DNA from: a virus
Virus record (IMG/VR): IMGVR_UViG_3300048800_000081
Location: 1-27,692 of that record
Length of the DNA: 27,692 nucleotides
Reading direction: 5' to 3' (one strand)
Each line of letters begins with the position of its first letter. Positions within the stretch are counted from its first letter, which is position 1. Below are positions 12,146-20,115 of this stretch, piece by piece. Under the pieces are notes generated by a model. That model had not been told where the DNA came from. It saw nothing but the letters and a program-made list of their open reading frames with translations, and made no database searches. Both the position numbers and the translations under genes were made by a program.

Positions 12146-13481
12146 ATGTTGATTGAATACCGGAGCGTTGAGGCGTTGGTGCCTTATGCTCGGAACAGCC
12201 GGACGCATAGTGATGCGCAGGTTGCGCAGATCATGGCGGCGATGGTTGAGTTTGGGTGGACGAATCCGGTGCTGGCGGATGGCGATGGGATTGTCGCGGG
12301 GCACGGGCGGGTGATGGCGGCGTCCAGGTTGTATGAGCAGGGCGAGACGATACGGTTGCCTGGTGGTGATGAGGTTCCTGACGGGATGGTGCCAGTGATC
12401 GATTGCACCGGATGGTCGGTAGTGCAGCGCAAGGCTTATATCATCGCGGACAATCGGCTGGCTGAAAATGCCGGATGGGATTCGGCGATGCTGGCGCTGG
12501 ATATCGGCGACCTGCGCGAGTGCGGGTTCGATGTCGGGTTGACCGGTTTCAACGATGCGGATCTGAATGCGCTGATCGCGCCGAAAGGAAATGCAGGGCT
12601 GACCGATCCGGACGACGTGCCGGAAGTACAGCCCGATCCGATCAGTAGGCTGGGCGACTTGTGGCTGATGGGCAAGCATCGGTTGATGTGTGGCAGCAGC
12701 ACCGAAGCTGAAACGGTAGAAAGGCTGCGGGGGGGGGGCGATACCAATCCTGATGGTGACCGACCCGCCTTACGGGGTGAGCTACGATGCAAGCTGGCGC
12801 CTTGCAGCGGGCATAAATAAATCATGGCAAACCCGCGCTGAGGGGAAGGTACTAAACGATGATCGGGTAGATTGGTCAGAGGCATGGGCATTATTTCCCG
12901 GCGATGTATTTTATTGCTGGCATGCCGACCGGCATGCCAGCGCGGTGCAAGCGTCGATGGAATCCGCTGGGTTTGAAATCCGCTCGCAAATCATATGGGC
13001 AAAAAATTCACTGGTAATGGGCCGAGGACATTATCACTGGCAACATGAGCCTTGCTGGTACGCCGTGAGGAAGTCCGCGACTGGGCATTGGGTCGGTGAC
13101 CGGAAGCAGTCAACACTTTGGCAAATCGCAAACATGCATCGAACACAAGGCGATGTGGACGACGGCAAGACTAGTCATTCCACGCAAAAGCCGATCGAGT
13201 GCATGAAACGCCCCATCGAAAACAACAGCAGTCCCGGCGATAGTGTTTACGACCCGTTCGTTGGCAGCGGCACCACGATCATCGCTGCCGAAATGATGGG
13301 GCGTTGTTGCTATGCCATCGAATTGAACCCAGCGTATGTGGATGTTTGCGTGCGCCGCTGGCAAAACTTCACCGGCCAGCAGGCCACGCTCGAATCTGAT
13401 GGGCGCACTTTTGATGAGATATCGGCAGAAAGGATTCAGGCAGCACGATGCGAGGCAGAACACCAACTCCAACCAAGCTGA
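12146..13481 (+). pseudogene. ParB-domain DNA methyltransferase, frameshifted at a G10 tract
   Basis: Two frames make one protein. Frame 1 (12146-12820) carries a ParB/sulfiredoxin-like domain (DGDGIVAGHGRVMAASRLYE) and the linker ISRLGDLWLMGKHRLMCGSS. Frame 2 (12753-13481) begins at MVTDPPYGV (motif IV, DPPY) and ends with DPFVGSGTTIIAAEMMGR (motif I, SAM binding). This is a beta-class N6-adenine or N4-cytosine methyltransferase. The break is at ten consecutive G residues (12729-12738); nine would restore one frame of 444 codons (LRGGAIPILMVTDPPYGV). It could be a phase-OFF state, ribosomal frameshifting, a fixed mutation or a sequencing error. The intact enzyme would probably modify phage or host DNA. 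Its end overlaps the small terminase gene by 34 bp. Confidence 0.88.
12729..12738. repeat. G10 homopolymer causing the methyltransferase frameshift
   Basis: Ten G residues follow gctgc. The upstream frame reads CTG CGG GGG GGG GGC GAT; the downstream frame required by the DPPY motif is one base on. Deleting one G joins them. Poly-G tracts of this length inside methyltransferase genes are a classical phase-variation switch in other bacteria. Confidence 0.92.
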
Positions 13482-13939
13482 AATTATTGACGGGCAATCC
13501 CGGCAAGCGGCCGATCAACCTGGACACGTTTTCGCCTGCGTCCGAGATTCCGCGCTGCCCGGCTTTGCTCAAGAGCGAGGCGCGGAAGGAATGGCGGCGC
13601 ATCACGCATGAGTTGCACCAGTACCACATGATCGCGGAAGTGGATCGCGGTTTGCTGGCGATGCTGTGCACGACCTGGGCGCGGTTTGTCGAGGCGGAGC
13701 AGATGATCGAGAAGGCATCGGCTGCAGGCGGCAGCGGGCTATTTGTGAAAACGCCGAATGGCTTCCCGGTGCAGTCGCCGTGGGTAGCAGTTTCCAACAA
13801 GGCGATCGAAACTTACAAATCATTATGCGCGGAATTCGGGTTGTCGCCATCGGCGCGGACGCGGGTGGCGCCGCAGACCACTCCGCAGATGGACTTGCCC
13901 GGGCTGGAGCTGGTTAAAAATTCATGGGATCAGGTATAG
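13448..13939 (+). CDS. Terminase small subunit (P27 family)
   Basis: The 163-residue protein begins MRGRTPTPTKLKLLTGNPGK, the highly typical N-terminus of P27-like small terminases. It continues with CPALLKSEARKEWRRITHEL and the C-terminal KSLCAEFGLSPSARTRV motif. The small subunit recognises phage DNA and guides the large subunit. The start overlaps the methyltransferase end, and the end overlaps the large terminase start by 16 bp. Confidence 0.93.
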   Translation: MRGRTPTPTKLKLLTGNPGKRPINLDTFSPASEIPRCPALLKSEARKEWRRITHELHQYHMIAEVDRGLLAMLCTTWARFVEAEQMIEKASAAGGSGLFVKTPNGFPVQSPWVAVSNKAIETYKSLCAEFGLSPSARTRVAPQTTPQMDLPGLELVKNSWDQV

Positions 13940-15666
13940 AGCAGAGCTTCGGCGAGATCGCAACCCAGTACGCGCAAGATGTTGTTGATGGCAAGTTGCC
14001 GGCGTGCAAGTGGACGCGGTTGGCTTGCGAGCGGCACTTGCGGGATTTGGCGCGGGCGGCGGCATGCGAAGTAGAAGGCTCCGAGGATAACTGGCCGTAC
14101 CGGTTTAATCCTGAACTGACCGACGTTGACAGCAAGGTGTACCGGCCGGCGGAGCGGGTGTGCCGGTTCGCGCAGCTGATGCCGCACATCAAGGGCGATT
14201 GGGCGGCGCGGCGCGAGCTGATTCATCTTGAGGCGTGGGAAGTATTCATCCTGGCATCGATCTTCGGCTGGGTGCATGTGGTCACCGGCAAGCGGCGCTT
14301 TCGCGTTGCGGATCTGTTTGTGCCGCGCAAGAATTCCAAGTCAACGCTGGGCGCGGTGATCGGCAATTACATGCTGGCGGTAGATGGCGAATTCGGCGCG
14401 GAGGTTTATTCCGGCGCCACTTCGGAAGATCAGGCGCTGGAAGTATTCCGCCCGGCGCGGCTGATGGCGCGTGCTACGCCGCAATACCTGGCGCGCTATG
14501 GCGTGATCGTCAACGTGTCCAACCTGTGCGTGGTGGACACCAACAGCAAATTTGAGCCGGTGATCGGCAACCCGGGTGATGGCGCGTCGCCTTCGTGCGC
14601 GATCGTGGATGAATATCACGAGCACAAGACGCCGCAGCTTTACGACACCATGAAGACCGGCATGGGCGCGCGGTCGCAGCCGCTGCTGCTGGTGATAACC
14701 ACCAGCGGTTCGGATATCGCGGGGCCGTGCTACCAGCACCAGGTGGAATTGCAGAAGGTGCTCGAAGGCGTGATCGAGGATGATCAGCGCTTCGGCATCA
14801 TCTACACCATCGATGATGAGGACGACTGGACCAGCGAAGCGGCGCTGATCAAGGCCAACCCGAATTTTGGTATCTCGGTCGATGCGGATTTTTTGCGCGG
14901 ACAACAGCGCGACGCGGTGGACAATCCGCGCAAGCAGAACATATTCAAGACCAAGCATCTGAACATCTGGGTGGGAGCGGCATCGCCCGCGTTCAACCTG
15001 CACAAGCTCAAGTTGCTCGGCGATGCGAATCTCAAGATTGAGCAGTTTATCGGCGAGACCTGCTGGGACGGACTGGATCTGGCGAGCAAGATCGACATTG
15101 CCTCGCGGGTGAAAGTATTCCGCCGCGAGATTGCCGGCAAGACGCACTACTACGCATTCTCGCGCAACTATGTGCCGCAGGCGCAGGTGGACAAGCCGGA
15201 GAACGCGCACTACCAGGGCTGGGTGCATCAGGGCTACCTGACCGCCACGGTCGGCAACATGATCAATCTCCGGCAGATCGAGGAAGAACTGGTGGAGGAT
15301 TCCGAAAAGTTTGTGCAATCAGAAATATCGATGGACGCATGGGGCGCGCGCGAAATGATGCCGTCGCTGGCGGAGCAGGGCTTCACCGTGGTGGACATCC
15401 CGATGCAGACCCGGCACTTGTCCGAGCCGATGAAAGAAATCGCCGCGCTGATCGAGGACGGGCGCTTTCACCACGACAACAACGAAGCGTTCGTGTGGAT
15501 GATGTCGAACGTCGAAGTGTATCCGGACCGCAACGGCAACATCTTCCCGCGCAAGCAGCGCGAAGAAAACAAGATCGATGCCGCGGTCGCACTGATTGTG
15601 TGCATGTCGAGAGCGATGGTGGCGGCGGTCAAGGAAGAAAAGAAATACCAGTTGATGTTTGTTTAG
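13924..15666 (+). CDS. Terminase large subunit
   Basis: The 580-residue packaging motor fits the HK97-like terminase group. The ATPase has Walker A FVPRKNSKSTLGAV (about 131-144, with Ser where many relatives have Gly), Walker B CAIVDEYHEH (about 225-234) and coupling motif LVITTSG (about 256-262). The nuclease half starts at CWDGLDLASKIDI (about 380-392) and includes later acidic residues (ISMDAWG, KIDAAVALIV). It translocates DNA into the prohead and cuts it. Length is typical. No strong SD is visible; translation is probably coupled to the small subunit. Confidence 0.95.
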   Translation: MGSGIEQSFGEIATQYAQDVVDGKLPACKWTRLACERHLRDLARAAACEVEGSEDNWPYRFNPELTDVDSKVYRPAERVCRFAQLMPHIKGDWAARRELIHLEAWEVFILASIFGWVHVVTGKRRFRVADLFVPRKNSKSTLGAVIGNYMLAVDGEFGAEVYSGATSEDQALEVFRPARLMARATPQYLARYGVIVNVSNLCVVDTNSKFEPVIGNPGDGASPSCAIVDEYHEHKTPQLYDTMKTGMGARSQPLLLVITTSGSDIAGPCYQHQVELQKVLEGVIEDDQRFGIIYTIDDEDDWTSEAALIKANPNFGISVDADFLRGQQRDAVDNPRKQNIFKTKHLNIWVGAASPAFNLHKLKLLGDANLKIEQFIGETCWDGLDLASKIDIASRVKVFRREIAGKTHYYAFSRNYVPQAQVDKPENAHYQGWVHQGYLTATVGNMINLRQIEEELVEDSEKFVQSEISMDAWGAREMMPSLAEQGFTVVDIPMQTRHLSEPMKEIAALIEDGRFHHDNNEAFVWMMSNVEVYPDRNGNIFPRKQREENKIDAAVALIVCMSRAMVAAVKEEKKYQLMFV

Positions 15667-15945
15667 ACGTCTGCACCGGACGTGGCCGCAGGTTGGGCAG
15701 GTGACGAAGGGCGGCACGAAGGTGATGCCGTGGAGTGGGATACTCAGAGAAGGCTAGTACACGCGGACCCGTGGCGTGTTAAGGGACTCGACGACAAGGA
15801 AGATAATGTTTACAATTTAGAGCTTAATTTACAAGCTCAGTATTGTGTGGGGTCTACGGACTGCCAAACCACTCCGGATGCACTACCCGGAAAAAATTTA
15901 TTAGTCCGCCAAAATTTGGCGGCCTTTTTTATTTCCGGAGATGCC
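15667..15945 (+). other. Gene-free stretch between terminase and protease
   Basis: No convincing gene is seen in these 279 bp. The protease frame stays open through it from 15682, but that part (WDTQRRLVHADPWRVKG) has no family resemblance and lacks an SD. An inverted repeat GAGCTT/AAGCTC lies near 15817-15837 and a terminator at 15906-15930. A gap this large is unusual in a late phage operon. I looked for tRNA, group I intron and Com-like gene signatures and found none clear. Confidence 0.6.
15906..15930 (+). terminator. Intrinsic terminator before the prohead protease
   Basis: CCGCCAAA (15906-15913) and TTTGGCGG (15915-15922) form a palindrome with a one-base centre (the top pairs must open), followed by TTTTTT (15925-15930). 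It lies 16 bp before the protease ATG. An antiterminated late transcript would pass it; an ordinary transcript would stop. Confidence 0.7.
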
Positions 15946-16608
15946 ATGAATCATAAAGCATACAGCCTGCTGACGATCAAGTCGGTGGACGAGCAGCGCC
16001 GCATCATTCGCGGCATCGCGAGCACGCCGACGGCAGATCGTATGGAAGATATCGTCGAGCCGATGGGTGCCCGGTTCAAGGTTCCAATGCCGTTGCTGCT
16101 ATATCACAACAGCCAAAAGCCTGTCGGATCGATGGATTTTGCGAAGCCAACAAAAGAAGGTATTCCGTTTGAAGCCAGTTTGCCGAATGTTGTTGAACCC
16201 GGCGTGGTTCAAGACCGCGTAAACGAAGCATTTCATTCGCTGAAATATAAATTGATTGGCGCCGTTTCAATCGGATTCCAGCCACTCAAGGATGGCGTTG
16301 AATTACTCAAAAGCGGCGGACTCCGTTTCATGCAATGGGAATGGCTGGAACTGTCACTCGTGACGATACCGGCGAATCCGGAGGCCGTCATTCAAAGTTT
16401 CAAATCAGCAGATGCTGCACAAATTCAGCGCAGCCTCGGACTCAACCCGAGCGATGAAGCTCGACAAGCCTTAATCAAAAGCATTGACCTCGCGTTGCTT
16501 GCCGCGTCCGGCAATCGGCCACGCCAGGTTGTGCATTTGAAAAACTCCCCCGGCGTTTCGGGAAAACCGCCTGCGCGCCGCGCCGGTGTTGTTTATTTGA
16601 AACCATAA
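15946..16608 (+). CDS. HK97-type prohead protease
   Basis: The ATG at 15946 has GGAG upstream and starts the family-typical MNHKAYSLLTIKSVDEQRRI, IRGIASTPTADRMEDIVEP. The U35 serine-protease residues are visible: His54 (LLYHNSQKPVG), Ser108 (GAVSIGF) and Glu near 132-135 (WEWLELSLVTIPANPEA). It cleaves scaffold/delta-domain sequences during capsid maturation. It is 220 residues, a usual length. The C-terminus is basic (KPPARRAGVVYLKP). The capsid gene follows 12 bp later. Confidence 0.93.
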   Translation: MNHKAYSLLTIKSVDEQRRIIRGIASTPTADRMEDIVEPMGARFKVPMPLLLYHNSQKPVGSMDFAKPTKEGIPFEASLPNVVEPGVVQDRVNEAFHSLKYKLIGAVSIGFQPLKDGVELLKSGGLRFMQWEWLELSLVTIPANPEAVIQSFKSADAAQIQRSLGLNPSDEARQALIKSIDLALLAASGNRPRQVVHLKNSPGVSGKPPARRAGVVYLKP

Positions 16609-16620
16609 AGGAAAAAAATC

Positions 16621-18183
16621 ATGCAATTATCCCGAAGCAAATTGATTCTGGGCGTGATCGTGGCAATGGGCATCTTTGTCGCCTTCACATTTTTTGGCCA
16701 TCCACAGCCATCGTTCGTCCCGCATGACATTTTTGGAACAATCAGCACCTTGGGTGTGATCCCGTTCGGATTTGGCCTCACCAAGAGCATCGCTGAGCAG
16801 ATTAGCTCTTTCGAAGCAAAAAGGGCGGCTTCTGCCGCGCGCATGTCCGAGATCATGGACAAGGCCGGCGAAGAAGGCCGCACCCTGAACGACACCGAAA
16901 CGCAGGAATACGACGGCCTGCAAACCGAAGTCAAGACCGTTGACGAACATTTGACCCGCATGAAGGCGCACGAAAAGCAAATCGTCGCTACCGCTACCGC
17001 AGTCAAAGGCGTAGTCGATGCGGAGTCCGCATCACAAGTGCGCGGCGGCGTTTCTCACGACAGCCCGATCGTGCTGCGGAACAACTGCGAAAAGGGTATC
17101 GGTTTCGCGCGGTATGTGAAAGCCATCGCCATGTCGCGCGGCAACATGACGCACGCCCTGGCAATCGCCGAGAACAACAAGCAGTGGCACGATCAAACTC
17201 CTGGTGTGGAACTGATGCTGAAGGCGGCGGTGGCCGGTGGCGATACCACCACGCCAGGCTGGGCGTCGGAACTTGTCTGGCCGGTGAACCTCATCAACGA
17301 ATTCATCGAAGTGCTGCGGCCGGCAACGGTTATCGGCAGGATTCCAGGCTTGACCAAAGTGCCTTTCAACGTGCGCATCGCCGGCGCGGATCAAGGCACG
17401 TCGGCGAACTGGGTTGGGCAAGGCAAGCCCGCTCCGGTGAGCAAAATGCACACCATGGCAATCACGCTGGGCATCGCGAAAGCGGCCGGCCTGGTGGTGC
17501 TCACGCAAGAACTGGTGCGCAGCTCCTCGCCTTCTGCCGAACTCATGGTCCGCAACGACCTGACCAAGGCGATCGCGCAGTTCCTCGACCAGCAATTCCT
17601 GTCGCCGGACTACGCAGCGGTGACGAACGTCTCGCCCGCGTCCATTACCAGCGGCGTCAATCCGCTTGCTGCTACCGGCACCACTGCGGCCACGCTGCGC
17701 GCGGACGTTCAAACGCTGTTCGGAGTGTGGATCGCTGCGAACCTCGACCCGACTGGCGGCGTCTGGGTTATGCCGGCAACCACAGCCCTCGCAATCAGCC
17801 TCATGCTGAACGCGCTGGGTCAGCCGGTCTTCCCCGGCATCAGCATGAACGGCGGCACGTTCTTCGGTCTCCCTGTCATCACCTCGCAGTCTGCGGTGAT
17901 GGTCGGCAGCCCGGTGAGCGGCGAGGGCAACATGATCATCCTGCTGAATGCGCCGGAGATCGTGCTGGCCGATGATGGCGAAGTCACCATCGACGCAAGC
18001 GCGGAGGCCTCAATCGAAATGCTGGACAACCCGACGAACAATGCGGCTGCCGGCACGCCGACCACCATGGTCTCGATGTTCCAGACCAACGCCGTCGCGT
18101 TGCGCGCCACTCGCTTCATCAACTGGGCCAAGAAACGCTCGACCGCAGTGCAGTACATCAAAGATGCGGCTTACGTGACCTGA
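16621..18183 (+). CDS. HK97-fold major capsid protein with an unusual hydrophobic N-terminus
   Basis: The 520-residue protein has a helical delta/scaffold domain (TKSIAEQISSFEAKRAASAA to about 140). The HK97-fold body begins around ELMLKAAVAGGDTTTPGWAS and includes WVGQGKPAPVSKM, LVVLTQELVRSSSP and an ending near ALRATRFINWAKKRS. The first ~50 residues are different: LILGVIVAMGIFVAFTFFG is a clear transmembrane-type helix and is unusual for a capsid precursor. No in-frame start lies just before the delta domain, so it appears part of the protein. It would be removed if the protease cleaves after the delta domain. Confidence 0.92.
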   Translation: MQLSRSKLILGVIVAMGIFVAFTFFGHPQPSFVPHDIFGTISTLGVIPFGFGLTKSIAEQISSFEAKRAASAARMSEIMDKAGEEGRTLNDTETQEYDGLQTEVKTVDEHLTRMKAHEKQIVATATAVKGVVDAESASQVRGGVSHDSPIVLRNNCEKGIGFARYVKAIAMSRGNMTHALAIAENNKQWHDQTPGVELMLKAAVAGGDTTTPGWASELVWPVNLINEFIEVLRPATVIGRIPGLTKVPFNVRIAGADQGTSANWVGQGKPAPVSKMHTMAITLGIAKAAGLVVLTQELVRSSSPSAELMVRNDLTKAIAQFLDQQFLSPDYAAVTNVSPASITSGVNPLAATGTTAATLRADVQTLFGVWIAANLDPTGGVWVMPATTALAISLMLNALGQPVFPGISMNGGTFFGLPVITSQSAVMVGSPVSGEGNMIILLNAPEIVLADDGEVTIDASAEASIEMLDNPTNNAAAGTPTTMVSMFQTNAVALRATRFINWAKKRSTAVQYIKDAAYVT

Positions 18184-18191
18184 TCAAGCTG

Positions 18192-18217
18192 GTAGCTTGT
18201 AGCCAGTAGCTTGTAGC
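18192..18217. repeat. Short tandem direct repeat (GTAGCTTGTAGC twice)
   Basis: GTAGCTTGTAGC occurs at 18192-18203 and 18206-18217, immediately after the capsid gene and before the palindromic repeat at 18225-18295. The function is unknown; it probably came with the neighbouring dispersed repeat. Confidence 0.7.
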
Positions 18218-18224
18218 AAACCCC

Positions 18225-18299
18225 AAATCCCCCTCCGCTACGCTCCTCCCCCTTTGCAAAAGGGGGAGAGCTTGCGAGGGGGCCGAGGGGGATTTGTTT
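18225..18299. repeat. Dispersed palindromic repeat, family B
   Basis: Outer arms AAATCCCCCT (18225-18234) and AGGGGGATTT (18286-18295) enclose a second pair of arms, CCCCCTTT and AAAGGGGG, around GCA near 18248-18267. A T-rich stretch follows, so it could also act as a terminator after the capsid gene. It is a different sequence family from the CCCTCTCCC-type repeats elsewhere in the window. Confidence 0.8.
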
Positions 18300-18312
18300 T
18301 TTGGAGAGAGAG

Positions 18313-18522
18313 ATGCCAGAACGTATCAGCAAGGTTGCCCATGAATATGCGGGGCGTCAGTTGTCCAAAGGAGACAAGTTCGAGTGTGAAGAACAGCATG
18401 TCAATCTATTGTTGGCCATAGGCCGTCTCGAGCCTGAAGAAGGCGAAGAAGGCTACCAGACGCGCGACATGCGCGCCGGCAAGGGCGGCGGATACAAGCG
18501 GAAGAACATGGAGGCGGCATAA
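18313..18522 (+). CDS. Small head-module protein (69 aa)
   Basis: The frame opens at a TTG (18301), but the ATG at 18313 follows GGAGAGAG and is preferred. The product starts MPERISKVAHEYAGRQLSKG, is acidic in the middle (EPEEGEEG) and ends in a Gly/Lys-rich tail. Its position between capsid and portal suggests a minor head or decoration role, but no family is recognised. The next gene's ATG follows its stop directly. Confidence 0.75.
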   Translation: MPERISKVAHEYAGRQLSKGDKFECEEQHVNLLLAIGRLEPEEGEEGYQTRDMRAGKGGGYKRKNMEAA

Positions 18523-18690
18523 ATGCTCCAGAAGCATGAAGTCATCGCCGTTGCAATTTTCCTCGCGGCACTGTGCCTGTTTATTGCCGGCATCGCGATA
18601 TTGTTTGGCGCCGGGTGGGCGATGCTGGCCGCCGCACTGTGCCTGCTGCTCGTTGCCATCGTGATCACAAGGGGAATGCCGCGTGGCTGA
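18523..18690 (+). CDS. Two-span small membrane protein between capsid and portal (55 aa)
   Basis: MLQKHEVIAVAIFLAALCLF is followed by a short turn (AGIAILFGAGW) and a second helix (AAALCLLLVAIVIT), then a short basic end. The ATG immediately follows the preceding TAA, and the TGA overlaps the portal GTG by 8 bp, so it is well embedded in the operon. A membrane protein inside the head module is unexpected. It might be a misplaced holin-like protein or help anchor assembly, but nothing specific is recognised. Confidence 0.68.
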   Translation: MLQKHEVIAVAIFLAALCLFIAGIAILFGAGWAMLAAALCLLLVAIVITRGMPRG

Positions 18691-20104
18691 TAATTCGCTG
18701 ACCAAGGTATTGTTCAACGGGCTGATGCGCGCCAAAAGTCAGACCCTCAACGCCGTGAATTCCGGCGGCGGCTGGTTCGGCATATTGCGCGAACCGTTCG
18801 GCGGCGCGTTCCAGGCGAACATCGCGATCGATGCGCCGCGCCGCATCCTGGCATTTTCCGGCGTCTTCAGTTGCGCCACCATCATCTCCACCGACATCGC
18901 CAAGATGGGCATCAACCTGACGCAGGAAGATTCAGTCGGGATACACACCAAAGTCAAGACCAATTCGCCGTTCCTCGGCGTGCTGAAAAAACCCAACCAT
19001 TACCAGACCTGGTACAAATTCATCGAGCAATGGATACTCTCCAAGCTGCTCACCGGCAACACCTATGCGCTCAAGTTGCGCGACGGGCGCGGCATCGTCA
19101 CCGACCTGTATATCCTCGACTCGCAGCGCGTCACACCGCTGGTGGCGGACAACGGCGACGTGTATTACAAGCTGTCGAAGGATTGCCTGTCCATCCTGCC
19201 CGAGCCGGTCACCGTGCCGGCCAGCGAGATCATCCACGACATGATGGTCAGCCTGTGGCATCCGCTGGTGGGCGTCACGCCGATCTATGCGTGCGGCGTT
19301 TCCGCCACAATGGGCAACCGCATCACCGCCAACAGCACCGCGTTTTTCGAGAACATGAGCCGCCCCTCCGGCAGCCTCACCGCGCCCGGCAACATCACGG
19401 ACGAAACGGCTACCCGGCTCAAGGCGACCTTTGAAGAAAATTTCAGCAACGGCAAGCTCGGGCGGCTGATGGTTGCAGGCGATGGGCTGGCATACCAACC
19501 GATGACCATCAACGCCATCGATGCACAACTCATCGAACAGTTGAAGTGGACCATCGAAGACGTGGCGCGCTGCTTCCATGTGCCCATGTACAAGCTGGGC
19601 GGACCGGAGCCGGTGCGCGTCAGCGTCGAATCGCTGAATCAGACCTACTATTCCGATTGCCTGCAAGGGCTGATCGAATCCGTAGAATCACTGCTGGACG
19701 ACGGGCTATCGCTGCCATCCGGATTCCATGCCGAATTCGACCTCGACAACCTGATGCGCATGGACAGCGCGACACGCCTCAAGACCAATGGACAAGCGGT
19801 GCGCGATGGCATCCTCGCGCCCAACGAAGCGCGCGCGGTCGAAGATTTGCAACCCGTCAAGGGAGGCGATTCTGTCTACATGCAGCAACAGAACTACTCG
19901 CTCGAAGCGCTGGCCAAGCGCGACGCGCTAGCCGATCCATTCGCCGGCAGCAACAAGGCGCCTGCAGAACCCTCTCCCGCCGGGGGAGGGCAGGGTGGGG
20001 GAGCGAACGATGCCACTGCGGCGAATGATGCCCAGGCAACGCAACAAGCTGCCGCACTCGCCGAGCTGATCATCAAGGGTTTGGCCGAACCCGCCATCGC
20101 CTGA
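18683..20104 (+). CDS. Portal protein (HK97 family)
   Basis: The 473-residue portal starts at GTG 18683 (AAGGGG upstream). Typical segments are SGVFSCATIISTDIAKM, LKKPNHYQTWYKFIEQWILS, LLTGNTYALKLRDGRG, SEIIHDMMVS, NSTAFFENMSRPSG and LKWTIEDVARCFHVPMYKLG. The dodecameric portal forms the DNA channel at one capsid vertex. Near the C-terminus, residues about 429-442 (EPSPAGGGQGGGAN) are encoded by a copy of the dispersed repeat (19966-20008), an in-frame insertion in the disordered tail. Unusually, the gene comes after protease and capsid. Confidence 0.94.
   Translation: MADNSLTKVLFNGLMRAKSQTLNAVNSGGGWFGILREPFGGAFQANIAIDAPRRILAFSGVFSCATIISTDIAKMGINLTQEDSVGIHTKVKTNSPFLGVLKKPNHYQTWYKFIEQWILSKLLTGNTYALKLRDGRGIVTDLYILDSQRVTPLVADNGDVYYKLSKDCLSILPEPVTVPASEIIHDMMVSLWHPLVGVTPIYACGVSATMGNRITANSTAFFENMSRPSGSLTAPGNITDETATRLKATFEENFSNGKLGRLMVAGDGLAYQPMTINAIDAQLIEQLKWTIEDVARCFHVPMYKLGGPEPVRVSVESLNQTYYSDCLQGLIESVESLLDDGLSLPSGFHAEFDLDNLMRMDSATRLKTNGQAVRDGILAPNEARAVEDLQPVKGGDSVYMQQQNYSLEALAKRDALADPFAGSNKAPAEPSPAGGGQGGGANDATAANDAQATQQAAALAELIIKGLAEPAIA
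19966..20008 (+). repeat. Dispersed palindromic repeat, family A, copy in the portal gene
   Basis: This shortened copy runs from AGAACCCTCTCCC to GGGGGAGCGAACG; the second palindromic core is missing. It is in frame within the portal C-terminal tail and adds Pro/Gly-rich residues. The remnant GAACG at its right edge corresponds to the end of full copies. Confidence 0.85.
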
Positions 20105-20115
20105 CAAGGAACAAC

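Noticed and set aside
14341-15318. A 325-codon frame on the minus strand opposite the large terminase.
   Set aside because: The plus strand encodes a clear terminase with all motifs. The opposite frame is a GC-bias shadow with His/Arg-rich composition and no family pattern.
15680-15900. Possible group I intron, tRNA or Com-like gene in the gap after terminase.
   Set aside because: Some strings looked suggestive (for example actcagagaaggcta), but no full intron core, tRNA cloverleaf or zinc-finger gene could be assembled.
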